Assembly: GCF_000972385.1 (NCBI RefSeq)
Contig: NZ_JXTE01000062.1
Location: 38,570 to 102,569, forward strand
Direction: 5' to 3'
DNA from: Streptomyces sp. WM6386
Lineage (GTDB): Bacteria; Actinomycetota; Actinomycetes; Streptomycetales; Streptomycetaceae
DNA length: 64,000 bases
Part shown: one piece after another, positions 1 through 8,604 of the stretch
How the letters are laid out: each line of letters opens with the position of its first letter
Numbering within the stretch: the stretch's first letter is position 1
Made by a program: the position numbers and the translations under genes
The notes under the pieces: model-generated
Told to the model about the DNA's origin: nothing
Seen by the model: the letters and a program-made list of their open reading frames with translations, nothing else
Databases searched by the model: none

Positions 1-67
1 TGTGGCGTACGAGATTCTCCATCGGCGCCGGATCACGCCCGGCACGGAGCGTGTCCGTCTCCCGCAT
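1..67 (-). CDS. Possible 5' end of a gene leaving the window on the left
   Basis: An ATG at 67-65 on the minus strand is preceded by a strong ribosome site (GGAGGAGGAGG, about 2-4 bases away) and stays open for 22 codons to the window edge, mostly with G/C third positions. The peptide begins MRETDTLRAGRDPAPMENLV. This is too short to assign a family. The call rests on the ribosome site and the open frame only. It would be transcribed away from the window, upstream of and in the same direction as the GH43 gene. Confidence 0.35.
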   Translation of the reverse strand, partial: MRETDTLRAGRDPAPMENLVRH

Positions 68-206
68 GGCCTCCTCCTCCGGCTGGGTGTTCCGGCCTCA
101 TGGCCATGGCCGACGGCCGAAGCGGAACGGCCGAATCCCAACGTAGGGGGAGGAAGCGCACGCGGCGGAGCCGGATCACGACTGTCGATGGTCAGAATCC
201 GACAAT

Positions 207-1700
207 CTACTCCCCGGAGGGTGCGGTCAGCGCGACACCGAGGGCCACCGGGGTGCCGAAGTTGGGGGTGCCGTCCGCGTTCCAGGTGAACTTCTGCGCC
301 CGGGGGGTCCGGTTCATGTCGCAGCCGCCGCTCGTGGAGTTGTTGGCGTGGTAGACGATCCAGTCCTCGGTGCCGTCGGGCGACTTGAAGAAGCCGTTGT
401 GACCGGGACCGTACACGCCGTTGGCGTTGGACCGCTGGAAGACCGGGTTCGGGGACTTGACCCAGGAGGCGGAGTTCAACGGGTCACCGCCGTTGTAGGT
501 GAGCATGCCCAGTTTGTAGTCGGGTGTGGAGCAGTGACTGGCGGAGTAGACGATGAACGTCTTCCCGTTGCGCTGGAGGACCTCCGCGCCCTCGTTGACG
601 GCGCCGCCCACCGTCTCCCAGCTGTAGGTCGGGGTGGACAGGATCCGGCGGGTGCCGCTCGCGGTCCACGGGTTCGACAGCGGCCGGATGAACATGGGCT
701 GCGAGCCGTTGTAGAAGGTGCCCAACAGATAGAGCTGTCCGTTGAGTTGGAGGATGCCGGGGTCCAGCTCCCAGGTGTTGTCCTGGGTCGGGTCGAGCAG
801 GTCGGCCTTGAAGCTGTACGGCCCCATCGGGTCGAGGCCGGCGCTCTCCAGGACGTGGATGCGCTGGGTGCCCAGGTCGTACGGCTCCCGCCCGGCCGTG
901 TAGTAGAAGTACCAGCGCTTGCCGTTGGGCCCGTCGAGCAGATGGAACTCCGGCGCCCACATCGTGCCCGCCCCGTTGGGCCTGGTCAGGTTGAAGATCA
1001 CCTGGTCGGTGGCGGTGGCGAGACCGGCGAGCGTGTCGGCCTTGCGCATGGTGACCGTCGAGTTCCAGGTGGTCGTGGCGAGGTAGTAGTACCCGTCGTA
1101 GTACGTCAGCCAGGGGTCGGGTCCGTGCTGGGAGAGCGGGTTGGTGAACGTACCGGGGGTCGTGCCGCCGCCGGAGAAGCCGGGCAGCCGCCACACCCTG
1201 CCGTTGGCGGCGGAGCACGGCAGCTGCACCAGGTTGGTGTTCGGGGCCGACGAACCGCCGCTCGGGGCGACGCACTTGCCGGAACCGACGGAGACCAGGT
1301 TGAACGTCTTGTCGGTACCGGCGACCGTCACCGGGACGAGCCGCCACTGCTGGTTCGTGCCGCTGTGGCAGGGCCACTGGATGATCGCCGCGTTGTCCGC
1401 CGTGGACGCGCCGTACACGTCGACGCACTGGCCGGACTGGGTGGTGATCGTGTAGACGTCGGCCGCACCCGACACAGGGGTGAGGCCGAGGTTCTGGTTC
1501 GCGGCCGAGTTGCAGGCGAAGGCGCGCAGTTGAGCGCCGGCGGTCGCCGAACTGCCCGGCAGGTCCAGGCAGTTGCCCCCGTTCTGGTTCACCGCCGTCG
1601 AAGTGAGGGCGACGGCGGCGGAGGCGGGCGGTGCCACGAGGAAGGCGACCGCCATGGTGAGCGCGGCGAGGAGCGCGGACAGACATCGGGATCGGGTCAC
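207..1700 (-). CDS. Secreted GH43 arabinofuranosidase-type glycosidase with N-terminal ricin-like lectin module
   Basis: 497-residue exported protein. The first ~29 residues are a Sec signal (LLAALTMAVAFLVAPPASAA). Residues ~30-165 are a ricin B / CBM13-like beta-trefoil with repeated Q-W-R/C pairs (NQQWRL, GRVWRL). Residues ~175-497 form a GH43 five-bladed propeller. The usual three acids are visible: an early Asp in QHGPDPWL (base), Asp in WELDPGIL (pKa modulator) and Glu in VNEGAEVL (acid). Known GH43 members of this type release L-arabinose from arabinan or arabinogalactan side chains; subfamily and exact bond are inference. The GTG start at 1700-1698 overlaps the stop of the upstream glycosidase as GTGA, so the two are translationally coupled and probably under the same LacI-type site at 4997-5012. 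Confidence 0.85.
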   Translation of the reverse strand: MTRSRCLSALLAALTMAVAFLVAPPASAAVALTSTAVNQNGGNCLDLPGSSATAGAQLRAFACNSAANQNLGLTPVSGAADVYTITTQSGQCVDVYGASTADNAAIIQWPCHSGTNQQWRLVPVTVAGTDKTFNLVSVGSGKCVAPSGGSSAPNTNLVQLPCSAANGRVWRLPGFSGGGTTPGTFTNPLSQHGPDPWLTYYDGYYYLATTTWNSTVTMRKADTLAGLATATDQVIFNLTRPNGAGTMWAPEFHLLDGPNGKRWYFYYTAGREPYDLGTQRIHVLESAGLDPMGPYSFKADLLDPTQDNTWELDPGILQLNGQLYLLGTFYNGSQPMFIRPLSNPWTASGTRRILSTPTYSWETVGGAVNEGAEVLQRNGKTFIVYSASHCSTPDYKLGMLTYNGGDPLNSASWVKSPNPVFQRSNANGVYGPGHNGFFKSPDGTEDWIVYHANNSTSGGCDMNRTPRAQKFTWNADGTPNFGTPVALGVALTAPSGE

Positions 1701-4700
1701 GGGCCGTACACCTTTGCTTCGAGGAGGCCGACGGAATTGGTGCCGTTGCTCGTGAGCAGCACCCGTAGTCGCGTGGTGCTCGTCGCGGTGAACGTGACGG
1801 AGTTGTACTGGTTCTTGGTCAGCGTGTACGCGCTCGCGCCGGGGACGTCGACGTAGGCGCTGCCGTTCCAGTACTGGAGCTTCCATGCGGACGGCATGTC
1901 GATGCCCTGGTCGTCGTCGAAGAAGTAGACGTCCGCCTTGTCGAGGTTCCTCGCGGACGGCCAGGTCAGCTCGGCCCACTGCCGGCCGGTCTCCGGCCAG
2001 GTTCCCCAGCGTGGGTTCACCGTGTCGTTGGAGGACGGTGGGTCGGTCCCGTCGTTGACCGCCGTGACGGTCTCCCAGGGGGAGGTGTACGACGCGGTCG
2101 CGGTGGCGGATCCGGCCTGGTTGACGGGTGGTTGGGCCCCGCCCCGGTTGAACACCTTCACCTCGGTGAGGCCCGTCTTGGCGCCGGAGGCGTTGGTGGC
2201 CAGGACCCGGACGCGCTGGGCGCTGAGCGCCGGGAACGTCACCAGGTTGTAGTTGGCGCGCGGGGCGGCCGGACTCTTGGTCTGGCTCGGCACGTTCACC
2301 CATGAACTGCCGTTGTAGTACTGGATGGTGTACGCCGACGGCGCCCGGTAGGTCGTGCTCGCCGGGCGGCTGTCCTTGAAGTACAGGCGTACTTCGTTGA
2401 GCGTGCGGGCGGTGCCGAAGTTCAGCTCGTACCAGTCCTGGCTGTTGGGGGAGCCGCCGGCGCCCCAGAAGGGTTCGTTGGTGGGGTAGCCGTCGACCGC
2501 GCCGGACGCGCTGGCGCCGGACCCGGTGTGGGAGGCGGACACGGTCGCGCCGGAGGCCAGGTTGGTCAGGTCGGCGGTGGGGTCGATGCCTGCCTTGGCG
2601 AGCATGTCGACCATCCGGGGGCTGCTCTGCACGACCTGGTTGGGGGCCTTGAGACCGGAGACGGCCGTGTGGTGGGTGACCGTGCCGTTGGTGGTCACGT
2701 CGCCCGTGGCCGGGTCCCAGGTGAACGGCACCAGGGTGCTGACCGTGGCGGCCCGGCTGCCGTTGACGTAGATCGAGTAGCCCTCCGGGATGCCCGGGTA
2801 GCGGACCACGCCGTCGGCCGGGTCGTCCCAGACGATCGACAGATCGGCGCCCCGGTAGCGGAGGTTGTTGACGGTGAAGTGGCTCCACCCGATGTCGATG
2901 GGGGAGAGCTCGACCTTGGCGTCGTTGCGGGGCCGCAGCCCGGCGACGTCCTCGATCACGGTCCAGTTGCCGCTGCCCAGGATGTTGTGGTGGATCCAGG
3001 AGCGGTAGTCGATCGAGCTGCCGTTCCAGTCCGCCCAGAACTCGTTGGCGTCGGGCCACTGGGTGTTGCCGCCGACGTACTGCGCCCAGGTGTTCCAGTA
3101 GAGGAGCTTCTTGTAGTCGGTCGCGTTCATCCAGGAGTTGGGGTAGTTGCGCAGGACCGAGGAGTAGAGCCGGAACTGGACGGTGGAGTTGATGGTGGAG
3201 AAGTTGTTGGAGCCCGGGTTCCCGGCGTCGGCCGCGGCCTGCTTGTCGACCTGGTTGGCTGTGTAGAAGGGGAAGATCGGGTACTGGGCCGGATCGTCGT
3301 ACAGGCGCAACGCCTGCTTGTAGGTGGCCGTGTTGGGCACCGCGCCGACCGAGAACGGGTAGTAGTTGTTGATCTCCTTCCAGGGCACCCACTCGTTCGT
3401 CGACTTCAACCGGTGCTCGAACAACTGCCGGTTCGGGTTCCACAGCACGTTGACGATCGCGTCCTTGATCTGCGTCGCGAGCGTGCGCATCTCGGTGGCC
3501 TTCGCCGTGTTGCCGACCGCCTCATAGGCCTGGGCGGCTGCGAGTGCGCCGCTGTACTGGTAGGCGGATTCGGCGCGGTCCATGTTTCCGGGCTTCCAGT
3601 GGAAGGAGACGGCGTCGGCGTCGTTGCCGGTCAGGGCGCCCCAGTCGTACTCGATCAGCTTGTTGTTGTCGTGGTCGTAGTAGGCGAGCTGCCCCTTGAC
3701 GTCGCCCTCGGCGTAGCGGGCCAGGTTGGCGGCGATGCCGGGCTGGCCGCCGTGGATCTGGTAGCTCTTCCAGGCCGCCTCGGCGATGTACTGGGTGTAG
3801 CTGTTGGACCAGTTCTCCGGGTCGCCCGGGTTGTCGAGGAACCGGCCGCCCTTGGAGACCTGGCCGACGCTCAGCCAGTCCCCGTACGCGTAGGACGGGT
3901 CCCGCAGGTACTTGAGGTCGTCGATGTGCATCGGCTGGGTCAGCGCGATCGCGTTGTTGTAGCCGAGGACGCCCTCGGTGGAGGTCGGGAACTGGAAGGT
4001 CTGCCCGGGGATGTCGGCGTCGAGGTTGTTGAAGCGCATCAGCCACCAGCGGTAGTAGATGTTCTTCTTGATCGCCGGTTCGGGCACGTCGATGTAGGGC
4101 ACGTTCTGCGCCCACCACTGGTTGTAGGCCCGGACATGGGTCGCGAAGGCGGTGGTGTTGGAGTAACCGGCGTAGGCGTTGTACTCCGTGAGCGAGGCCG
4201 GGATCTCGTCGGTGACGAAGCCCATCACGACCTTCGCGGTCGCCGTGGCTCCGGCCGCGATGGTCACCGAGCGGTTGAGGCCGCCGCTGGAGACGCTGAA
4301 ACCGTCGCCGGTGAGCCGGGGGCGCAGCGTGGTCAGGTTGTTGTACGCGTTGACCTGGCCGGTCAGCTCACTGCCGCTGCCTGTCGTGGCGTACGGCGAA
4401 GTCGCCCGCAACTGAAGGGTGGTGGAGCCGCTGCCGTTGTTCTTGATCGACAGGTTCGTCACCGCGACGTTGTTGTCGGTGATGAACTTGGTCTGGGTGA
4501 CCGCGATCGACCCGCTGGAGTGCACGCTCCTCCAGTGGCTCGGCGCCTGCCACCGCTGGGAGACCTGCTCGGTGAAGGTGCCCGGGCTGATCGCGACGCT
4601 GTAGGCGTTCTGGTCGTTGACGCTCTCCCAGTAGGCGACGTTGCCGCCGAAGCCGAGCACCGCGGGGTTGTGCGTCTTCATGAACAGAGCACGCCCCCGG

Positions 4701-4972
4701 CTCATCAGCCAGGGGCCGGCCGGGTCGTCGCCGGAGCGGGCCAGCAGACGGTCCATCCAGAAGTCGGTGCCCGAACTCTCGGCGTCGTAGATCGCCTTCA
4801 TCATGTCGCCGGGCGTGTGGGCGACGGGCGGGGCCGGGATCGCGGGGCCGCTGAAGGTGGGGAAGCCGATGGTCTGGGCGGCACGAGCGGGGGTGGCGGT
4901 GAGGACGGAACAGACGAGGAGTGCCAGGACGATCAGGAGGCGCTGTAAGACGGGCTCGGTTCGTCTTCGCAT
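1697..4972 (-). CDS. Secreted six-hairpin (MGH1/GH63-like) glycoside hydrolase with two C-terminal discoidin modules
   Basis: 1091 residues. The signal peptide is at ~1-33 (LLIVLALLVCSVLTATPARA). Residues ~230-700 are rich in W/Y helices typical of an (alpha/alpha)6 barrel (YYRWWLMRF, STEGVLGYNNAIALTQPMH, WADWNGSSIDYRSWIHH), resembling MGH1-like / GH63-clan enzymes. Two F5/8-type C (CBM32-like) beta-sandwiches follow, with the second ending at the C-terminus. The catalytic acids cannot be fixed by eye and the GH family is not assigned. The ATG at 4972 has ribosome site AAGGGGA. It is first in a two-gene operon with the GH43 gene and has a clear promoter with a LacI-type site. By context it probably acts on an arabinose- or galactose-containing plant glycan. 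Confidence 0.8.
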   Translation of the reverse strand: MRRRTEPVLQRLLIVLALLVCSVLTATPARAAQTIGFPTFSGPAIPAPPVAHTPGDMMKAIYDAESSGTDFWMDRLLARSGDDPAGPWLMSRGRALFMKTHNPAVLGFGGNVAYWESVNDQNAYSVAISPGTFTEQVSQRWQAPSHWRSVHSSGSIAVTQTKFITDNNVAVTNLSIKNNGSGSTTLQLRATSPYATTGSGSELTGQVNAYNNLTTLRPRLTGDGFSVSSGGLNRSVTIAAGATATAKVVMGFVTDEIPASLTEYNAYAGYSNTTAFATHVRAYNQWWAQNVPYIDVPEPAIKKNIYYRWWLMRFNNLDADIPGQTFQFPTSTEGVLGYNNAIALTQPMHIDDLKYLRDPSYAYGDWLSVGQVSKGGRFLDNPGDPENWSNSYTQYIAEAAWKSYQIHGGQPGIAANLARYAEGDVKGQLAYYDHDNNKLIEYDWGALTGNDADAVSFHWKPGNMDRAESAYQYSGALAAAQAYEAVGNTAKATEMRTLATQIKDAIVNVLWNPNRQLFEHRLKSTNEWVPWKEINNYYPFSVGAVPNTATYKQALRLYDDPAQYPIFPFYTANQVDKQAAADAGNPGSNNFSTINSTVQFRLYSSVLRNYPNSWMNATDYKKLLYWNTWAQYVGGNTQWPDANEFWADWNGSSIDYRSWIHHNILGSGNWTVIEDVAGLRPRNDAKVELSPIDIGWSHFTVNNLRYRGADLSIVWDDPADGVVRYPGIPEGYSIYVNGSRAATVSTLVPFTWDPATGDVTTNGTVTHHTAVSGLKAPNQVVQSSPRMVDMLAKAGIDPTADLTNLASGATVSASHTGSGASASGAVDGYPTNEPFWGAGGSPNSQDWYELNFGTARTLNEVRLYFKDSRPASTTYRAPSAYTIQYYNGSSWVNVPSQTKSPAAPRANYNLVTFPALSAQRVRVLATNASGAKTGLTEVKVFNRGGAQPPVNQAGSATATASYTSPWETVTAVNDGTDPPSSNDTVNPRWGTWPETGRQWAELTWPSARNLDKADVYFFDDDQGIDMPSAWKLQYWNGSAYVDVPGASAYTLTKNQYNSVTFTATSTTRLRVLLTSNGTNSVGLLEAKVYGP

Positions 4973-4996
4973 CGGATGCTCCCCTTGCTGAAAAGA

Positions 4997-5012
4997 CCTA
5001 AAAGGTTTTCGC
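4997..5012. promoter_or_regulatory. LacI-type operator upstream of the six-hairpin glycosidase
   Basis: Minus-strand reading GCGAAAACCTTTTAGG. It matches 14 of 16 bases of the site at 6224-6239 in front of the sugar ABC transporter. The shared core is CGAAA-N4-TTT(C/A)G. It begins directly after the -10 box, where a bound repressor would block transcription. The adjacent LacI gene is the likely binder (inference). Confidence 0.65.
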
Positions 5013-5041
5013 AACGTAGGAGCGGGCTGATGGAGTGTCAA
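5013..5041 (-). promoter_or_regulatory. Sigma-70-type promoter for the six-hairpin glycosidase / GH43 operon
   Basis: Minus strand: TTGACA at 5041-5036, a 17-base spacer, and TACGTT at 5018-5013. Transcription would start inside the LacI-type site, about 35-40 bases before the ATG at 4972. Confidence 0.65.
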
Positions 5042-5079
5042 GAGAGCTCGGAGAGGCCCGAGTTGGCGGTCCGTGCGGT

Positions 5080-6108
5080 TCAGGACAGTGGGGCTGTGGT
5101 GCCCCGGATCGCCACCCGGCAGGGGAGTGCCTCGATGCCGGAGTGCGTCGCACCGTCTATCGCGCCGAACAACGCCTGCGCCGCCGCCCGGCCGACCTGC
5201 TCCAGGTTCATGTCGACGCTGGTGAGCAGCGGGCGGGAACCGGAGGTGAGGACCTGCCAGTTGTCGAAGCCCATGACCGCCACGTCGTCCGGCACCCGGT
5301 GGCCACGCTCGCGCAGCACGTCCATGACGCCCCGGGCGATCTGATCGCTGCCGCACAGCACGGCGTCCACGTCCGGATGCCGGTCCAGCAACAGTGCCGT
5401 GGCCGCCCGCCCCCACCCCTCCGACCAGGCCCCGAACCGTGGCTCGCCGACCGGGACGACACCGGCGTCGGCGAGCGCGGCCCGCGCGCCCTCGACCCGG
5501 TCGTGCGCGGCGGCGTAGCCGGGATCCCCGGTGATGTGGGCGATCCTGGTGCGGCCGCAGGCCAGCAGGTGATGCACCGCCATCCGGCCCGCGTCGACGT
5601 TGTCCGGGACGATGGACAGGTCCGCCGGGTCGTCCGACGGCGCATACGCGTAGACGACGGGAACGGCCAGGTCGCGGCCGAGTGAGGGCCGGGGGTCGGT
5701 CCGGCTGCCCACCACGATGAGGCCGTCCACCCGACGCCCGAGCAGCGCGCGGACATGGTGCTGCTCGCGGATCGCGTCCCCCCGGGCGTCGCACAGGAAC
5801 ACCGCCACCTCGCCCGCCCCGAAGGCGTCCTCGGCGCCCATCAGTATCGGGATGCTGAACCGGCCCTCCAGATCGCTGGTGAGCAGACCCACCGTCCCCG
5901 TCCGCCCGGCGAGCAGACCGCGGGCCAGCTGGTTGGGGCGGAACGACAGTCGCTCCGCGGCCTCGATCACCCGCTGCCGGGTCTCGGCGCGCACCTGGCT
6001 GCGTCCGTTGAGGGCCTTCGAGGCGGTGGCGACCGACACCCCCGCCAACCGGGCGACGTCGCTGAGGGTGGTGGTGTGCGAACGAGCGGGGCCGGGGGCT
6101 GGTGTCAT
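5080..6108 (-). CDS. LacI-family transcriptional repressor of the arabinogalactan locus
   Basis: 342 residues. The N-terminal LacI helix-turn-helix and hinge are clear (TTLSDVARLAGVSVATASKA, then RPNQLARGL), followed by a periplasmic-binding-protein-like sugar sensor with the usual GFDNW near the end. ATG at 6108 has ribosome site AGGAG. It sits between, and is divergent from, the ABC transporter operon (6279 onward) and shares its strand with the six-hairpin/GH43 operon (4972). Both promoters carry the same operator-like sequence, which makes it the likely repressor of both. The inducer is probably an arabino- or galacto-oligosaccharide. No clear copy of the site was seen in front of its own start, so self-control is uncertain. 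Confidence 0.9.
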   Translation of the reverse strand: MTPAPGPARSHTTTLSDVARLAGVSVATASKALNGRSQVRAETRQRVIEAAERLSFRPNQLARGLLAGRTGTVGLLTSDLEGRFSIPILMGAEDAFGAGEVAVFLCDARGDAIREQHHVRALLGRRVDGLIVVGSRTDPRPSLGRDLAVPVVYAYAPSDDPADLSIVPDNVDAGRMAVHHLLACGRTRIAHITGDPGYAAAHDRVEGARAALADAGVVPVGEPRFGAWSEGWGRAATALLLDRHPDVDAVLCGSDQIARGVMDVLRERGHRVPDDVAVMGFDNWQVLTSGSRPLLTSVDMNLEQVGRAAAQALFGAIDGATHSGIEALPCRVAIRGTTAPLS

Positions 6109-6193
6109 GCGTGTCTCCTGTCTCGCATCACGTCCGTAAACCGTACGCGAGAACTTTCGGCATGCACCTGAAACTCCGTTCGTACGCGAGGGA

Positions 6194-6222
6194 TTGACGG
6201 GCTTTCAGCTCGGCTCTAGCTT
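6194..6222 (+). promoter_or_regulatory. Promoter of the arabinogalactan ABC transporter operon
   Basis: TTGACG at 6194-6199, a 17-base spacer and TAGCTT at 6217-6222. The layout is the same as the promoter at 5013-5041: same spacer length, with the operator directly after the -10. Confidence 0.65.
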
Positions 6223-6223
6223 G

Positions 6224-6239
6224 GCGAAAGCCTTTTCGG
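6224..6239. promoter_or_regulatory. LacI-type operator upstream of the sugar ABC transporter operon
   Basis: GCGAAAGCCTTTTCGG. Its inner 14 bases (6225-6238) form the imperfect palindrome CGAAA-GCCT-TTTCG with five paired bases on each side. It lies one base after the -10 box and matches the site at 4997-5012 at 14 of 16 bases. Confidence 0.7.
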
Positions 6240-6278
6240 CCTGTTTCTTCCCGGTGTTCGTCGCGGAGGGAGATCGTC

Positions 6279-7598
6279 ATGGGGAGCCCCACCGGATCGC
6301 ACGGACGTGGCCGCCGCCTCGTCACGGCCGCGGTCCTTCTCACCAGCCTGGGACTGGCCACGGCATGCGGGTCGGGCGACGGCGATTCGGACGACGGAGA
6401 CGGCGGGGGAGGGGTCGCCGCGAACGCCACCGGCGTCGACGACGGCGCCGAGCTGACGATGTGGACACGTGCGGCGACCCGCCCGCAGAGCGAGGCCCTC
6501 GTCAAGGCGTACAACGCGAGCCACAAGAACCGGATCAAACTCACCGTCATCCCCACCGACGACTACCAGGCCAAGGTCGGTGCCGCCGCCGGCTCCCGCG
6601 ACCTGCCGGACCTGTTCGCCTCGGACGTCGTGTTCGTGCCCAACTACACCAGCAGCCGGCTCTTCGCCGACATCACCGCCCGCATCGACGCCCTGCCCTT
6701 CGCCGACGACCTGGCCCAGTCGCACATCAAGGCCGGCACGTACGAGGACAAGAAGTACGTCGTGCCGCACACCCTCGATCTGTCGGTGCTCTTCTACAAC
6801 AAGGACCTCTACCGCAAGGCGAAGCTCGACCCCGCGAAGCCGCCCACCACCCTGGTGGAGTGGGACGAGCAGGCCCGCGCCGTCGACAAGCTCGGCGGTG
6901 GCGTCAACGGCACGTTCTTCGGCGGCAATTGCGGCGGCTGCGGTGTCTTCACCTGGTGGCCGTCCATCTGGGCCGCCGGGGACGAGGTGATGAACGCGGA
7001 CGGCACCGCGGCGACGCTCGACTCCGCCACCGCGAAGAAGGTCTACGACACCTACCGCGGCTGGGTCGACGACGACATCGTGGCCCCCGGCGCCCGCGAC
7101 GAGACGGGCGCCACCTGGACCGGACTGTTCCCGAAGGGACAGATCGGCGTGATGCCGATGCCGTCGACCACCCTCGGCCTGATGCCGAAGAACCTCGACC
7201 TCGGGGTCGCGCCCATCCCCGGTCCCGACGGCGGCAAGGCCACCTTCGTCGGCGGTGACGCCATCGGTATCTCCGCCACCAGCAAGTCGGCCGACCAGGC
7301 CTGGAACTTCCTCGCCTGGTCCGTGGGCGACAAGGCACAGGTCGACGTGGTCGCCGCGCACAAGGACGTGGTGGCGCGCACCGACCTCGCGTCCAACAAG
7401 TACTCGGACGCGGACCCGCGCCTGGTCACCATCAACGAGCTCGTGGCGGACGGCCACACCCCGTACGCGCTGAAGTTCGGCCAGACCTTCAACGACCCCA
7501 ACGGGCCCTGGCTGACCATGATGCGCAACGCCGTCTTCGGCGACGGGAGTTCCGTCGACAAGGACAACGACGAGGTGAGCGCCTCACTGGCGGACTGA
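6279..7598 (+). CDS. Sugar ABC transporter, extracellular binding lipoprotein
   Basis: 439 residues. It has a lipoprotein signal with a lipobox ending in LATAC at about residue 30, followed by a low-complexity G/D linker and a family-1 solute-binding fold (LTMWTR, LVKAYNASHKNRIKL, PDLFASDVVF). Ribosome site GGAGGGAG precedes the ATG. It is the first gene of an operon with two permeases and the GH127 enzyme. No ATPase is encoded nearby, as usual in Streptomyces, where one shared MsiK-like ATPase energises many sugar importers (family knowledge). The substrate is inferred from context as an arabino-oligosaccharide. Confidence 0.9.
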   Translation: MGSPTGSHGRGRRLVTAAVLLTSLGLATACGSGDGDSDDGDGGGGVAANATGVDDGAELTMWTRAATRPQSEALVKAYNASHKNRIKLTVIPTDDYQAKVGAAAGSRDLPDLFASDVVFVPNYTSSRLFADITARIDALPFADDLAQSHIKAGTYEDKKYVVPHTLDLSVLFYNKDLYRKAKLDPAKPPTTLVEWDEQARAVDKLGGGVNGTFFGGNCGGCGVFTWWPSIWAAGDEVMNADGTAATLDSATAKKVYDTYRGWVDDDIVAPGARDETGATWTGLFPKGQIGVMPMPSTTLGLMPKNLDLGVAPIPGPDGGKATFVGGDAIGISATSKSADQAWNFLAWSVGDKAQVDVVAAHKDVVARTDLASNKYSDADPRLVTINELVADGHTPYALKFGQTFNDPNGPWLTMMRNAVFGDGSSVDKDNDEVSASLAD

Positions 7599-7626
7599 GC
7601 CCACCGAGCCGACCGACAGGAGAGCC

Positions 7627-8589
7627 ATGCAGGTGAAGGCGCCCGACCGAGCGGCGGCCGAACACCGGGTCCGGCCCCCACGTCCGGCACGCCGACCCCG
7701 TACAGCCAAGTCCCTGTGGCGCTCCCGCACGGTCCAGGGACTCGGATACGCGGCTCCCACGGCCGTGTTCGTCGCCGTCTTCTTCATGTGGCCCCTGCTC
7801 CTGGTCGGCCGGATGTCCCTGAACGACTGGCCGCTCCTCGCGGGCGACCAGGGCCGCAACGCCCCCGAGAACTACACCGACATCACCGACAGCCCCCTGT
7901 TCTGGCCCGCCGTCCGCTTCACCCTCCTGTACACCGTGATCGTCACGGTCGTCCTCCTCGGACTCGCGCTCCTCCTGGCCCTCCTGGTCCAGGAGTCACG
8001 CCCCGGCGCCGGCTTCTTCCGCACCGTCTACTTCCTGCCCGGCGCCCTCGGACTGGCCTCCGCCTCCCTGCTGTTCTGGGGCCTGTACAGCCCGACCACC
8101 GGACCGATCAGCAGCACCCTCGAACACCTCGGCCTGGTCGACGAACCGGTGTCCTTCCTCGGCACCTCGACCAACGCCCTGCTGTCGACGGTGTTCCTGG
8201 TGGTCTGGAAGTTCGCCGGGTTCTACATGCTGATCCTGCTCGTGGGTCTGCAACGCATCCCTCACGAGCTGTACGAGGCGGCCCGCATGGACGGCGCGAG
8301 CCGCGGCCAGATCTTCCGCCGCATCACCCTGCCGCTGCTGCGCCCGTCGCTCGCCCTGTCCCTCCTCCTCTGTGTGACCGGATCGCTGCTCGCCTTCGAC
8401 CAGTTCTTCGTCCTCACCAAGGGCGGCCCGGACAACAGCACGGTCACCATCGTGCAGTTGATCTACCGCGAGGCGTTCCAGCGGCTCGACCTCGGCACCG
8501 CGGCGGCGCTGTCGATCATCGTGTTGGGAGCACTGGTGCTGCTCAACGTCCTGCAGTTCCGCGGCCTGCACCGCGCCGACGAGTCGTAG
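7627..8589 (+). CDS. Sugar ABC transporter permease, MalF/UgpA type
   Basis: 320 residues with a basic cytoplasmic N-terminus and six predicted membrane segments, the first around residues 40-60 (AAPTAVFVAVFFMWPLLLVG). The EAA loop that contacts the ATPase is visible as YEAARMDGASRGQIFRRITL. It starts 28 bases after the binding protein. It pairs with the next gene to form the membrane channel. Confidence 0.92.
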   Translation: MQVKAPDRAAAEHRVRPPRPARRPRTAKSLWRSRTVQGLGYAAPTAVFVAVFFMWPLLLVGRMSLNDWPLLAGDQGRNAPENYTDITDSPLFWPAVRFTLLYTVIVTVVLLGLALLLALLVQESRPGAGFFRTVYFLPGALGLASASLLFWGLYSPTTGPISSTLEHLGLVDEPVSFLGTSTNALLSTVFLVVWKFAGFYMLILLVGLQRIPHELYEAARMDGASRGQIFRRITLPLLRPSLALSLLLCVTGSLLAFDQFFVLTKGGPDNSTVTIVQLIYREAFQRLDLGTAAALSIIVLGALVLLNVLQFRGLHRADES

Positions 8590-8604
8590 GAAGGGGGACC
8601 CGCC

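Noticed and set aside
2..289. Open frame on the plus strand at the left edge
   Set aside because: No ribosome site, Arg/Pro-rich low-complexity translation, and it overlaps the GH43 gene end.
6142..6190. Direct repeat CGTACGCGAG (6142-6151 and 6181-6190) and CGAGAACTTTCG as a third operator for LacI
   Set aside because: The arms do not fit CGAAA-N4-TTTCG (shorter centre, mismatched arm), and the direct repeat has no clear placement relative to a promoter.
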